Of a stretch of 5,087 bases of DNA, positions 1 through 5,087 are shown one piece after another. Source of the DNA: JBMYQA01 sp049600855 (GTDB lineage Bacteria > Bacteroidota > Bacteroidia > Cytophagales > Flammeovirgaceae); NCBI GenBank assembly GCA_049600855.1, contig JBMYQA010000380.1, positions 1-5,087 on the forward strand. Direction: 5' to 3'. Every line of letters starts with the position of its first letter. Positions within the stretch are counted from its first letter, which is position 1. The notes under the pieces are model-generated. The model saw nothing but the letters and a program-made list of their open reading frames with translations. It searched no databases and was not told where the DNA came from. Made by a program: the position numbers and the translations under genes.

Positions 1-66
1 AAATCTGATCCTGCTTACACACTTACCTACCCACGCTCGGCAGATTTTCAGGCCTACGCTCACTAA
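1..66 (+). CDS. C-terminal end of an unidentified upstream gene (partial)
   Basis: Frame 1 is open from the window edge and ends in TAA at 64-66, giving 21 residues that finish ...PRSADFQAYAH. The base composition changes sharply at this stop, from fairly balanced to very AT-rich, as expected at the end of a coding region. I do not recognise the protein: too little is present and no motif is visible. Frame 2 is also open to a TGA at 113-115, but it runs into the AT-rich stretch with no composition change, so frame 1 is preferred. The sequence left of the window would settle it. Confidence 0.42.
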   Translation, partial: KSDPAYTLTYPRSADFQAYAH

Positions 67-272
67 ATATCTTGAAAGCTTTTGGTCATATTTTTTTGTG
101 TACGGTAGCAAATGACGTGATTTACAAAGTATTTTAAATTCTCTAAATGGTATTGCTTTCAATATTTTTATAAAGAAGTTGTATCACATTACATGTTCAA
201 ATGTTGCTTAGTGCATTTAGTTATACAACCTGACACACTGCTTGATGTTTTATTACCAATTCATCAAAAACC

Positions 273-314
273 AATCGCTTTTTGTAATTAAAAATGCAAA
301 AAGCGATTCTTTTT
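273..314 (+). terminator. Rho-independent terminator
   Basis: A perfect 12-bp stem pairs AATCGCTTTTTG (273-284) with CAAAAAGCGATT (297-308). It can extend by a T-G wobble and an A-T pair, leaving an 8-base loop. A T-run (CTTTTT, 309-314) follows directly. On the opposite strand the stem would be followed by GGTTTTTG, so weak bidirectional function is possible. It sits about 200 bases after the presumed upstream stop codon and 60 bases before the promoter, so it would insulate the chitinase gene from upstream transcription. Confidence 0.75.
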
Positions 315-367
315 ATCCCTTCATCCTTGTTGTCTAGCCTTAGACTTTTACCATTCAGCGATTTTTT

Positions 368-397
368 TTTGTCGATTTTAAGATGATGATAGCTTTG
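368..397 (+). promoter_or_regulatory. Bacteroidota-type promoter (-33 TTTG, -7 TAGCTTTG)
   Basis: TTTG at 368-371, at the end of a nine-base T-run, is followed after 18 bases by TAGCTTTG at 390-397. This matches the known Bacteroidota sigma factor consensus TTTG/TAnnTTTG exactly at every fixed position and with acceptable spacing. Transcription would start near 402-404, giving a leader of about 118 bases before the ATG at 521. I found no other full match to this consensus on the + strand between 67 and 520. Confidence 0.62.
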
Positions 398-408
398 TTA
401 ACGAAGCT
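391..408. promoter_or_regulatory. Near-perfect 18-base palindrome overlapping the -7 element (candidate operator)
   Basis: AGCTTTGTTAACGAAGCT is symmetric around GTTAAC, with one mismatched pair (T396 against G403). It overlaps all but the first base of the -7 element and covers the predicted start site, a typical position for a repressor operator. Alternatively it could form a hairpin at the very 5' end of the transcript, or be chance in an AT-rich region. No regulator gene is visible in the window. Confidence 0.42.
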
Positions 409-467
409 CAAGTACTTATACACCTTGTTATGGGGATTTTGTAGGGTTTTAACAACAGTGTATTAGA

Positions 468-479
468 TCGAATATTCGA
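468..479. promoter_or_regulatory. Perfect 12-base palindrome TCGAATATTCGA in the leader
   Basis: The palindrome is exact, with two-fold symmetry, and lies 41 bases before the start codon, downstream of the predicted transcription start. It could bind a dimeric regulator. As RNA a palindrome with no loop makes only a poor short hairpin, so a DNA-level site is the more natural reading. Function is inferred from position and symmetry only. Confidence 0.3.
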
Positions 480-520
480 CAATTCAACAAAACTATTTTC
501 ACTTCCTAAAACGATTAGAT

Positions 521-607
521 ATGAAAAAAATCAGCACCAATTTGATTGGTAAGGTGTTTACCTTACTACTATCCCTTCTTTGTCTTTCCATTCCTCCAAG
601 TTACGCG
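521..607 (+). other. Sec signal peptide (residues 1-29)
   Basis: The N-terminus has a positive start (MKK), a hydrophobic core around residues 12-24 (VFTLLLSLLCLSI) and a PPSYA segment ending in small residues. Cleavage after A29 would leave Q30 as the first mature residue, the common A|Q pattern of Bacteroidota secreted proteins. C21 is followed by LSI, with no lipobox-like small residue pattern, so a lipoprotein is unlikely. T9SS cargo normally crosses the inner membrane by Sec first, which fits the C-terminal sorting domain. Confidence 0.88.
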
Positions 608-3600
608 CAAGTAAATACAGGAGGCACTGCCACTACAGCTAATCATCAAAAAGAAATCATAGGCTACATTACCAATTGGGATGCTTGGAAAAATAGCAAT
701 GCAGGTCTTCCCGCACAAGGCGCACTCACTCAACTCAATATCGACTACTCAAAATATACCATCCTCAATTATTCATTCTTTGGAGTAGCAGTAGACGGCT
801 CACTTCATAGCGGTGACCACAGAAATAAAAACATTTACAAACCTACTGAAGTACAAGCTCCAGCCGATATATTCTTTACAGACATCTACAGCAGCTGGGA
901 TTTATACTTATTATTTGGCGAACTAGAAACCATCAATTATATCAATGAAGACGTAAAGCAACGTGCTGAAGCGCAGGGATTTCAAGTTGAAGTTGGCGGC
1001 AGCACATGGACTCACCCCGTATGGGGATTAAGCGGTTCGCTACCACTGCCACTCAAAAAAGAAGGTGGTGCTGGAGGCGTTTTCGATTTGGCTAAGCAAA
1101 ATAATGTAAAAGTAATGGCCTCTATTGGCGGTTGGAGCATGTGTAAGCACTTTCCCGAAATGGCTGCTGATCCTGTAAAAAGAGCCAAATTTATTGAGGA
1201 TTGCCAAACACTCATCGCTTCTGGTTTTGATGGCATCGACTTAGATTGGGAATATCCAGGACCTTACGCTGGTATGAACTTTACAGGTACGCAAGCAGAT
1301 TTCGCCAACTACACCACTTTAGTAGCTGAATTGAGAAATGCAATCGGACCAGATAAACTCATTACTGCTGCTTTCTCGGCTGCGCCAAGCAGAATTCAAG
1401 GCTTTGAGTGGAGTGCCTTAGTCAACACCATGGATTATTTCAATTTTATGACTTACGATTTTAATGGCGGTTGGTCTAATATTGCTGGTCATAACTCCCC
1501 ACTTTATCCGTACACAGGTGCAGAAGCAGATTTCAGTTGGGAGCGAACTTATCAAGCTTTAGTTGCTTTAAATGTACCCATGTCAAAATGTAATTTTGGT
1601 TTAGGGTTTTATGGCAGAGGAGTGGAAACCACTGGCAATGCGGCATTGAATGCTCCTACCAAAAAACGTACTGAATTTGTACAACCAGATGGAAACATCA
1701 CCACCGCTTCTGACTTCACAAATTGGCCCAAAGACGTATACGATGGTACGCCGAATTACTTCTTTATCAAACAAAAAGCTTTAGGAGCCAATAGTGGCTG
1801 GACAAAACACTGGGACGATGAGGCAAAAGTGCCTTACCTAACCAATGGAAAATTTTTCTTGAGCTATGATGACGAACAGTCTATTGGATTAAAATCGCAA
1901 TATGTAGTAGATAAGCAAATGGCTGGCGTACTGGTATGGACCGTTTACGGTGATTTAGAATTTGGCGGCACAGTAACAAATTTTGGAACTAAATTAAAGC
2001 GTTGGTCATCTGTACAATCTCCATTAATTAACAAAGTAAATGAAGTATTTGCGAATGGAAGTTCGGGTAATCAAAAGCCAAGTGTTTCACTTACAGGCCC
2101 TGTAAATACCGATTTCATTTTAGGAGAAAGTGTAGCGATTACCGCAAATGCTACTGATGCAGATGGAACTATTAGTAAAGTAGAGTTTTATGCTGGAACT
2201 ACTAAATTAGGAGAAGATACTGTTGCTCCGTACGAATACAACTGGACAAATGCAAGTGCTGGTTCTCATACACTAACGGCTAAAGCAACTGATAATCAGA
2301 GTGCAAGCACCGTATCAGCAGCCATTACCATTACGGTTACAGACACTTCAAGTCAACCCAATGTACCTCCAACAGTTAGCTTAACCTCCCCCAATGATGG
2401 CGACTCTTTCGAATCGGGTGCCACCATTACGCTTACCGCTGATGCTAATGATAGTGATGGAACCATTAGCAAAGTAGCATTCTACCAAGGTACAACTAAA
2501 CTTGGAGAAGCTACTGGAAGCCCTTACTCCATTACTTGGAACGCGCCTGATGGAAACTATGCAATTACCGCCAAGGCAACTGATGATGATGGGGCTAGTA
2601 CCACATCTAACACAGCTGCAATTACAGTAACGACCAATTCAGATGGCTGTGCAGGTATTCCAGCATGGACTGCTACAGGCACTTACTTAACCGATGATAT
2701 CGTGCAGCATGAAGGCAAAAAGTACCGCGCCAAATGGTGGACTCAAGGCCAAAACCCTGCGAGTAATTCTGGACAATGGGCGGTTTGGGAATACTTAGAA
2801 GACTGTGGCAACACAGGTGGTGGAGGCAACCAGTCGCCAACCGTGAACCTTACCAATCCTACTAACGGTGCAAGTATTGAACTTGGTGCAAGTTTTACCG
2901 TCTCTGCAAATGCTTCCGATACCGATGGCTCCATCAATACAGTAGAATTCTTTGCAGGAAGTGCTAAAATTGGAGAAGCGAGTGCCACTCCATACAGCAT
3001 TAGTTGGTCGCCAGCCCAAGCAGGAGCTTATTCACTCACCGCTAAAGCTACCGATAATGAAGGAGCAAGTACTACATCAAGTATCGTAAATGTAAGCGTA
3101 ACGAATCCAGATACGGGTGGCGATTGTGGCGGATTGCCGCAGTATAGTCAAGGCAGCAGCTATGGTCAAGATGAAGTGGTTCAAAATGAAGGCAATCAAT
3201 ACCAATGTAACATCCCAGGATGGTGTTCTTCAAACGCAGGCTGGGCTTATGCACCTGGTACTGGTGCACACTGGCAAGATGCCTGGTCATTAATTGGAAG
3301 CTGTGGAAGCACTGGAGGCGGTGGCTTAAATCAAGCACCTAGTGTTGCCATCACCTCTCCAAATAATGGCAGCACATTCATTGAAGGTCAATCCATTACG
3401 CTCTCAGCAGATGCAAATGATAGTGATGGTTCGATAACCAAAGTGGAGTTTTATCAAGGTTCAACCAAATTAGGAGAAGATACAAACGCCCCTTACAGTT
3501 ATACGCTTAGTAATGCTGCGATCGGTTCATACACCTTTACTGCAGTGGCAACTGATGATAGTTTAGCGAGTACGACTTCAGATGCCGTTTCTGTCAATGT

Positions 3601-4900
3601 TCAAGCACAGGGCAATGGGGGAAATGGTGATTTACCTGCTCGACTGTTGGTAGGTTACTGGCACAACTTCGATAATGGTTCTTCTACCCCAACACTTCGT
3701 CAGGTATCTAGCAAGTGGGATGTCATCAATGTTTCTTTTGCAGAACCGACTGTATTATTTGGAGCAACCATGGCTTTCTCTCCTGATCCTGCCATTTATC
3801 CAAATCCACAAGATTTTATAGATGATGTGGCCTTCTTACAAGCGCAAGGCAAAAAAGTATTGATTTCAATTGGTGGGGCTAATGGTAAAATTAATATCAA
3901 TAATAGTGCTGATGCTCAGGCTTATAGCAGTAGCATGATCAATATCATCAACACGTATGGATTTGATGGCTTGGATATCGACTTAGAAGGCGGCTCATTA
4001 TCCTTATCAGCAGGAGATACCGACTTCACAAATACTACTTCACCTAAAGTGAAATACTTCATTGAAGGTATGCGTACCGTCTTGAATGCCTATGGAAGTG
4101 ACTTCATTTTAACAGCAGCACCAGAAACAGCTTATGTACAAGGTGGATTTAGTACTTACAGTGGTTTGTTTGGGGCTTATTTACCCGTGCTTTATGAATT
4201 CCGAAATGAATTAACTTACATTCATGTACAGCACTATAATTCAGGATGTATGTTAGGTTTAGATGGAAGATGTTATTCTCAAGGCACGCCTGACTTCCAC
4301 GTAGCCATGGCTGAAATGTTATTAACAGGCTTTCCTGTAGCAGGACACAGCATGAACTTCCCTGCATTACGCCAAGATCAAGTGTTGATTGGTTTGCCTT
4401 CGGCACCTCCTGCTGCTGGTGGAGGATTTACTAGTGTTGCTGATGTGCATAAAGCTTTGGATTACTTGATTAAAGGAATCTCGTATGGAGGCACTTACCA
4501 ATTGCAACAAGCAGGTGGCTATCCTAACTTCCGTGGTATCATGACGTGGTCCATCAATTGGGATATTGCCAATAACTTTGAGTTTTCTAATAGCCATAGA
4601 GCCTACTTAGATGCTTTAGGAGCAACAGCGCGTTTCCAAACTCAAGAAGATGCGTTACAACGTAGAGAAAGTAAGTTTTGGTTCAGCGATCAATCCTTAC
4701 ACTTCAATTTGGATACAGATACTCAGGCTCAATTGAGTATTCATAATGCACTTGGTCAACGCATTGTCTTAATAGATGAGCCGTTAAAGGCAGGAAAGCA
4801 AACTGTAAGTTTAGACAAACATCAACTTAGCAAGGGTTTTTATGTAGCTGTCTTAGTTGCTAACGGCAAACGAGAAGCCATTAAACTGATTCTGGACTGA
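521..4900 (+). CDS. chiA: Secreted modular chitinase with two GH18 domains, T9SS-exported (ChiA-like)
   Basis: This is an extracellular chitinase (EC 3.2.1.14 type) of 1459 residues that hydrolyses beta-1,4 bonds of chitin. Domains in order are: signal peptide 1-29 (KK, then a Leu-rich core, then SYA before Q30); GH18 with insertion domain, about 45-495; Ig-like 519-608 and 615-705; CBM5/12 710-762; Ig-like 771-862; CBM73-like 869-928; Ig-like 938-1029; second GH18 1040-1368; T9SS sorting domain about 1383-1459. Both GH18 domains keep the DxxDxDxE signature (E244 and E1156 as catalytic acids), so both should be active. The ATG at 521 is chosen because the signal peptide starts directly there; no Shine-Dalgarno sequence is present, as is usual in Bacteroidota. 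The gene appears monocistronic between two terminators. The plan resembles F. johnsoniae ChiA, a T9SS substrate with one exo-acting and one endo-acting GH18. The symbol is assigned by that resemblance; orthology is not proven. Confidence 0.95.
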   Translation: MKKISTNLIGKVFTLLLSLLCLSIPPSYAQVNTGGTATTANHQKEIIGYITNWDAWKNSNAGLPAQGALTQLNIDYSKYTILNYSFFGVAVDGSLHSGDHRNKNIYKPTEVQAPADIFFTDIYSSWDLYLLFGELETINYINEDVKQRAEAQGFQVEVGGSTWTHPVWGLSGSLPLPLKKEGGAGGVFDLAKQNNVKVMASIGGWSMCKHFPEMAADPVKRAKFIEDCQTLIASGFDGIDLDWEYPGPYAGMNFTGTQADFANYTTLVAELRNAIGPDKLITAAFSAAPSRIQGFEWSALVNTMDYFNFMTYDFNGGWSNIAGHNSPLYPYTGAEADFSWERTYQALVALNVPMSKCNFGLGFYGRGVETTGNAALNAPTKKRTEFVQPDGNITTASDFTNWPKDVYDGTPNYFFIKQKALGANSGWTKHWDDEAKVPYLTNGKFFLSYDDEQSIGLKSQYVVDKQMAGVLVWTVYGDLEFGGTVTNFGTKLKRWSSVQSPLINKVNEVFANGSSGNQKPSVSLTGPVNTDFILGESVAITANATDADGTISKVEFYAGTTKLGEDTVAPYEYNWTNASAGSHTLTAKATDNQSASTVSAAITITVTDTSSQPNVPPTVSLTSPNDGDSFESGATITLTADANDSDGTISKVAFYQGTTKLGEATGSPYSITWNAPDGNYAITAKATDDDGASTTSNTAAITVTTNSDGCAGIPAWTATGTYLTDDIVQHEGKKYRAKWWTQGQNPASNSGQWAVWEYLEDCGNTGGGGNQSPTVNLTNPTNGASIELGASFTVSANASDTDGSINTVEFFAGSAKIGEASATPYSISWSPAQAGAYSLTAKATDNEGASTTSSIVNVSVTNPDTGGDCGGLPQYSQGSSYGQDEVVQNEGNQYQCNIPGWCSSNAGWAYAPGTGAHWQDAWSLIGSCGSTGGGGLNQAPSVAITSPNNGSTFIEGQSITLSADANDSDGSITKVEFYQGSTKLGEDTNAPYSYTLSNAAIGSYTFTAVATDDSLASTTSDAVSVNVQAQGNGGNGDLPARLLVGYWHNFDNGSSTPTLRQVSSKWDVINVSFAEPTVLFGATMAFSPDPAIYPNPQDFIDDVAFLQAQGKKVLISIGGANGKININNSADAQAYSSSMINIINTYGFDGLDIDLEGGSLSLSAGDTDFTNTTSPKVKYFIEGMRTVLNAYGSDFILTAAPETAYVQGGFSTYSGLFGAYLPVLYEFRNELTYIHVQHYNSGCMLGLDGRCYSQGTPDFHVAMAEMLLTGFPVAGHSMNFPALRQDQVLIGLPSAPPAAGGGFTSVADVHKALDYLIKGISYGGTYQLQQAGGYPNFRGIMTWSINWDIANNFEFSNSHRAYLDALGATARFQTQEDALQRRESKFWFSDQSLHFNLDTDTQAQLSIHNALGQRIVLIDEPLKAGKQTVSLDKHQLSKGFYVAVLVANGKREAIKLILD
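653..2005 (+). other. N-terminal GH18 catalytic domain with chitinase insertion domain (residues ~45-495)
   Basis: Barrel strands can be followed as IIGYITNW (46-53), ILNYSFFGV (81-89), VMASIGGWS (198-206), DGIDLDWEYPG (237-247), ITAAFSAAPS (281-290), FNFMTYDFNGGW (307-318), FGLGFYGRG (359-367) and GVLVWTVYGD (469-478). Key residues are D237, D240, D242 and the acid E244, with Y312 and D313 of MTYDF and W473 at the base of the substrate site. Residues about 367-449 form the chitinase insertion domain, ending in the family-typical WDDEAKVPYL...FLSYDDEQSI stretch. This small domain deepens the cleft and is typical of exo-acting or processive GH18 enzymes such as Serratia ChiA. A stretch of about 100 residues (90-190) between strands 2 and 3 is partly lineage-specific. 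Confidence 0.93.
2648..2806 (+). other. CBM5/12 chitin-binding module (residues 710-762)
   Basis: The module has the family pattern: PAWTATGTYLTDDIV, then GKKYRAKWWTQGQNP, then GQWAVWEYLEDC. The AKWWTQG core at 737-743 with W739 and W740 is the diagnostic feature, and Y735, W740 and W756 are candidates for the aromatic chitin-binding face. C710 and C762 bracket the module and could form a disulphide that pins its ends together, which suits an extracellular protein. It lies between Ig-like repeats 2 and 3. Confidence 0.92.
3125..3304 (+). other. Divergent CBM5/12-related module, CBM73-like (residues 869-928)
   Basis: It opens like a CBM5/12 module (LPQYSQGSSYGQDEVVQNEGNQYQ) but where AKWWTQG should be it has CNIPGWCSS, then AYAPGTGAHWQDAWSLIGSC. 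The second half resembles the C-terminal chitin-binding modules of bacterial LPMOs and GbpA-type proteins (CBM73 / CBM5_12_2). Four cysteines (C869, C896, C902, C928) could form two disulphides. W901, Y910, W918 and W922 are candidate binding aromatics. Chitin binding is inferred from this resemblance; the exact family is less certain than for the first module. Confidence 0.72.
3638..4624 (+). other. C-terminal GH18 catalytic domain without insertion domain (residues ~1040-1368)
   Basis: Strands can be followed as RLLVGYW (1041-1047), DVINVSFAEP (1067-1076), KVLISIGGANG (1112-1122), FDGLDIDLEGG (1148-1158), FILTAAPETAY (1195-1205), YIHVQHYNSG (1233-1242), VLIGLPSAPPAAGGGF (1288-1303) and GIMTWSINWD (1339-1348). 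The catalytic set is D1149, D1152, D1154 and acid E1156, supported by Q1237-x-Y1239-N1240 and W1343. There is no insertion domain, so the cleft should be shallow and open, typical of endo-acting bacterial chitinases of the Bacillus ChiD or Vibrio type. C1243 and C1251 are close enough to pair in a loop. It is clearly a different subfamily from the N-terminal domain and not an internal duplicate. Confidence 0.93.
4667..4897 (+). other. T9SS type A-like C-terminal sorting domain (residues ~1383-1459)
   Basis: The last 75 or so residues form a short all-beta tail: LHFNLDTDTQAQLSIHNALGQ, then LKAGKQTVSLDKHQLSKGFYVAVL, ending in KLILD. The order 'L-x-I-x-N-x-LGQ', 'G-x-x-x-V-x-L', 'L-x-x-GFYV' and a final K-L-I/V matches the TIGR04183 sorting domain (Por_Secre_tail) that directs proteins through the outer membrane T9SS. 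The usual PNP motif at the start of this domain is not present; FWFSDQSLHFNL stands there instead. The tail is usually removed during export. Confidence 0.8.
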
Positions 4901-4954
4901 TCCATGAGTGGGCAGCTATAAAAAGCAGTAACCTAAACGAGCAGTTTAAACATC

Positions 4955-4982
4955 AAACCACCTCAATTTTTTGGGGTGGTTT
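4955..4982 (+). terminator. Terminator hairpin after the chitinase gene
   Basis: AAACCACCTC (4955-4964) pairs with GGGGTGGTTT (4973-4982) through nine Watson-Crick pairs and one T-G wobble. Two more A-T pairs close a TTTT tetraloop. The stem ends in A-T pairs, so the transcript's 3' side reads GGUGGUUUAUU: a GC-rich core followed by a short U-rich end. It lies 54 bases after the stop codon. There is no longer T-run beyond the stem, so termination efficiency is uncertain. Confidence 0.72.
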
Positions 4983-5012
4983 ATTAGATAGTTTATCACT
5001 TAAATCTGCTAC

Positions 5013-5087
5013 TCAAGGCTGCTGAGCCTTGAATCCATCATCGAAAGTTTCCTAACTTTCGAGTTTTAAGCAAGTTAGGAAACTTGC
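5013..5087. repeat. Cluster of three tetraloop hairpins, possibly an intergenic palindromic element (runs to the window edge)
   Basis: Three perfect inverted repeats follow one another. TCAAGGCT/AGCCTTGA (5013-5020 and 5025-5032) has loop GCTG. TCGAAAGTT/AACTTTCGA (5041-5049 and 5054-5062) has loop TCCT. GCAAGTT/AACTTGC (5070-5076 and 5081-5087) has loop AGGA. Hairpins two and three are also complementary to each other: AAGTTTCCTAACTT (5045-5058) is the exact reverse complement of 5072-5085. The arrangement resembles repetitive extragenic palindromes or a small non-coding element, and the third stem may extend past the window. Function is unknown. Confidence 0.6.

Larger units (their letters stand above)
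67..520. other. AT-rich intergenic region upstream of the chitinase gene
   Basis: These 454 bases contain no credible gene. The first 200 bases (67-270) are AT-rich with scattered stops in all frames, and I see nothing assignable there. The rest holds a terminator hairpin (273-314), a small 5-bp inverted repeat (332-345), a promoter (368-397) with an overlapping near-palindrome (391-408), and a perfect 12-base palindrome (468-479). The length and number of sites suggest the chitinase has its own regulated promoter and is not read through from the upstream gene. Confidence 0.7.
2075..3607 (+). repeat. Four Ig-like (Big_7-type) repeats spacing the binding modules
   Basis: Four copies of a roughly 90-residue beta-sandwich repeat lie at residues 519-608, 615-705, 771-862 and 938-1029. 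Each shows the pattern P-x-V-x-L/I-T, G-x-x-I/V-x-x-x-A, A-x-D-x-DG-x-I, VEFY-x-G-x-x-K-LGE, PY and A-x-ATD before a final strand of alternating Val/Thr. Copies 2 and 4 are closest: 22 of 28 residues match from L638 and L961, and the DNA at 2441-2460 and 3410-3429 differs at one base in 20. This indicates duplication within the gene. Such domains usually act as spacers between catalytic and binding modules. GGGG linkers at 766-769 and 932-935 join the binding modules to copies 3 and 4. Confidence 0.88.

Noticed and set aside
2..115. Alternative frame for the end of the upstream gene, stopping at TGA 113-115
   Set aside because: It crosses the sharp composition change at position 66 into non-coding-like AT-rich sequence, while the frame ending at 64-66 stops exactly at that change. 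It cannot be fully excluded.
193..291. Small + strand open frame of 32 codons from ATG at 193
   Set aside because: It has no ribosome binding context, shows no recognisable protein features and runs through the left arm of the terminator hairpin, so it is probably chance.
332..345. Inverted repeat GTCTA-GCCT-TAGAC upstream of the promoter
   Set aside because: A 5-bp stem with a 4-base loop is expected by chance in a region this long, and it has no other support.
610..1130. Long stretch between barrel strands 2 and 3 of the N-terminal GH18 considered as an inserted extra domain
   Set aside because: Bacterial GH18 enzymes such as Bacillus ChiA1 also have long segments here, and nothing in residues 90-190 shows an independent domain.
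1012..1236. Minus strand open frame inside the chitinase gene, and similar ones at 2743-3000, 2795-3019, 3072-3338, 4149-4406 and 4367-4597
   Set aside because: All lie opposite well-conserved chitinase domains and have low-complexity or unrecognisable translations. They are shadows of the real reading frame.
2075..3607. Possible CRISPR or tandem DNA repeat array in the middle of the gene
   Set aside because: The repeats are about 270-base protein domains that are diverged in DNA, separated by CBM coding sequence, with no short identical repeats at regular spacing.
5041..5087. Resemblance to an integron attC site (GTTAGGA and TCCTAAC inverted motifs)
   Set aside because: The consensus needs RYYYAAC and GTTRRRY; here the outer positions are T and A, so both core sites fail. 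The long imperfect arms with extrahelical bases and an integrase context are not visible either.

Overview
The window is dominated by one very large gene (521-4900, + strand, 1459 codons). It encodes a secreted modular chitinase with two different family 18 glycoside hydrolase (GH18) domains, one at each end. Between them lie four bacterial Ig-like repeats and two chitin-binding modules. The protein starts with a Sec signal peptide and ends with a type IX secretion system (T9SS) type A-like sorting domain. That tail, the moderate AT-richness, the lack of a Shine-Dalgarno sequence and a TTTG/TAnnTTTG promoter all point to a member of the Bacteroidota (Flavobacteriia, Cytophagia or Saprospiria type). 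I cannot place it to genus. The general plan resembles the T9SS-secreted two-GH18 chitinase ChiA of Flavobacterium johnsoniae.

Layout: 1-66 looks like the last 21 codons of an upstream gene that I do not recognise. 67-520 is a 454-base AT-rich intergenic region. It holds a strong hairpin-plus-T-run terminator (273-314), a well-matched Bacteroidota promoter (368-397), an 18-base near-palindrome overlapping the -7 element (391-408) and a perfect 12-base palindrome (468-479) in the predicted leader. 521-4900 is the chitinase. 4955-4982 is its probable terminator. 5013-5087 is a cluster of three tetraloop hairpins, two of which are complementary to each other, including their loops; the cluster may continue beyond the window edge.

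Working model: the gene appears to be transcribed alone, with terminators on both sides and its own promoter, possibly under control of a DNA-binding regulator at the promoter palindrome. The protein would be exported by Sec and then T9SS and displayed on or released from the cell. The CBM5/12 and CBM73-like modules would hold it on crystalline chitin. The N-terminal GH18, which has a chitinase insertion domain (deep cleft, exo/processive type), and the C-terminal GH18, which lacks it (open cleft, endo type), would attack the polymer together. The least explained parts are the divergent second chitin-binding module, the promoter palindrome and the hairpin cluster at the 3' edge.
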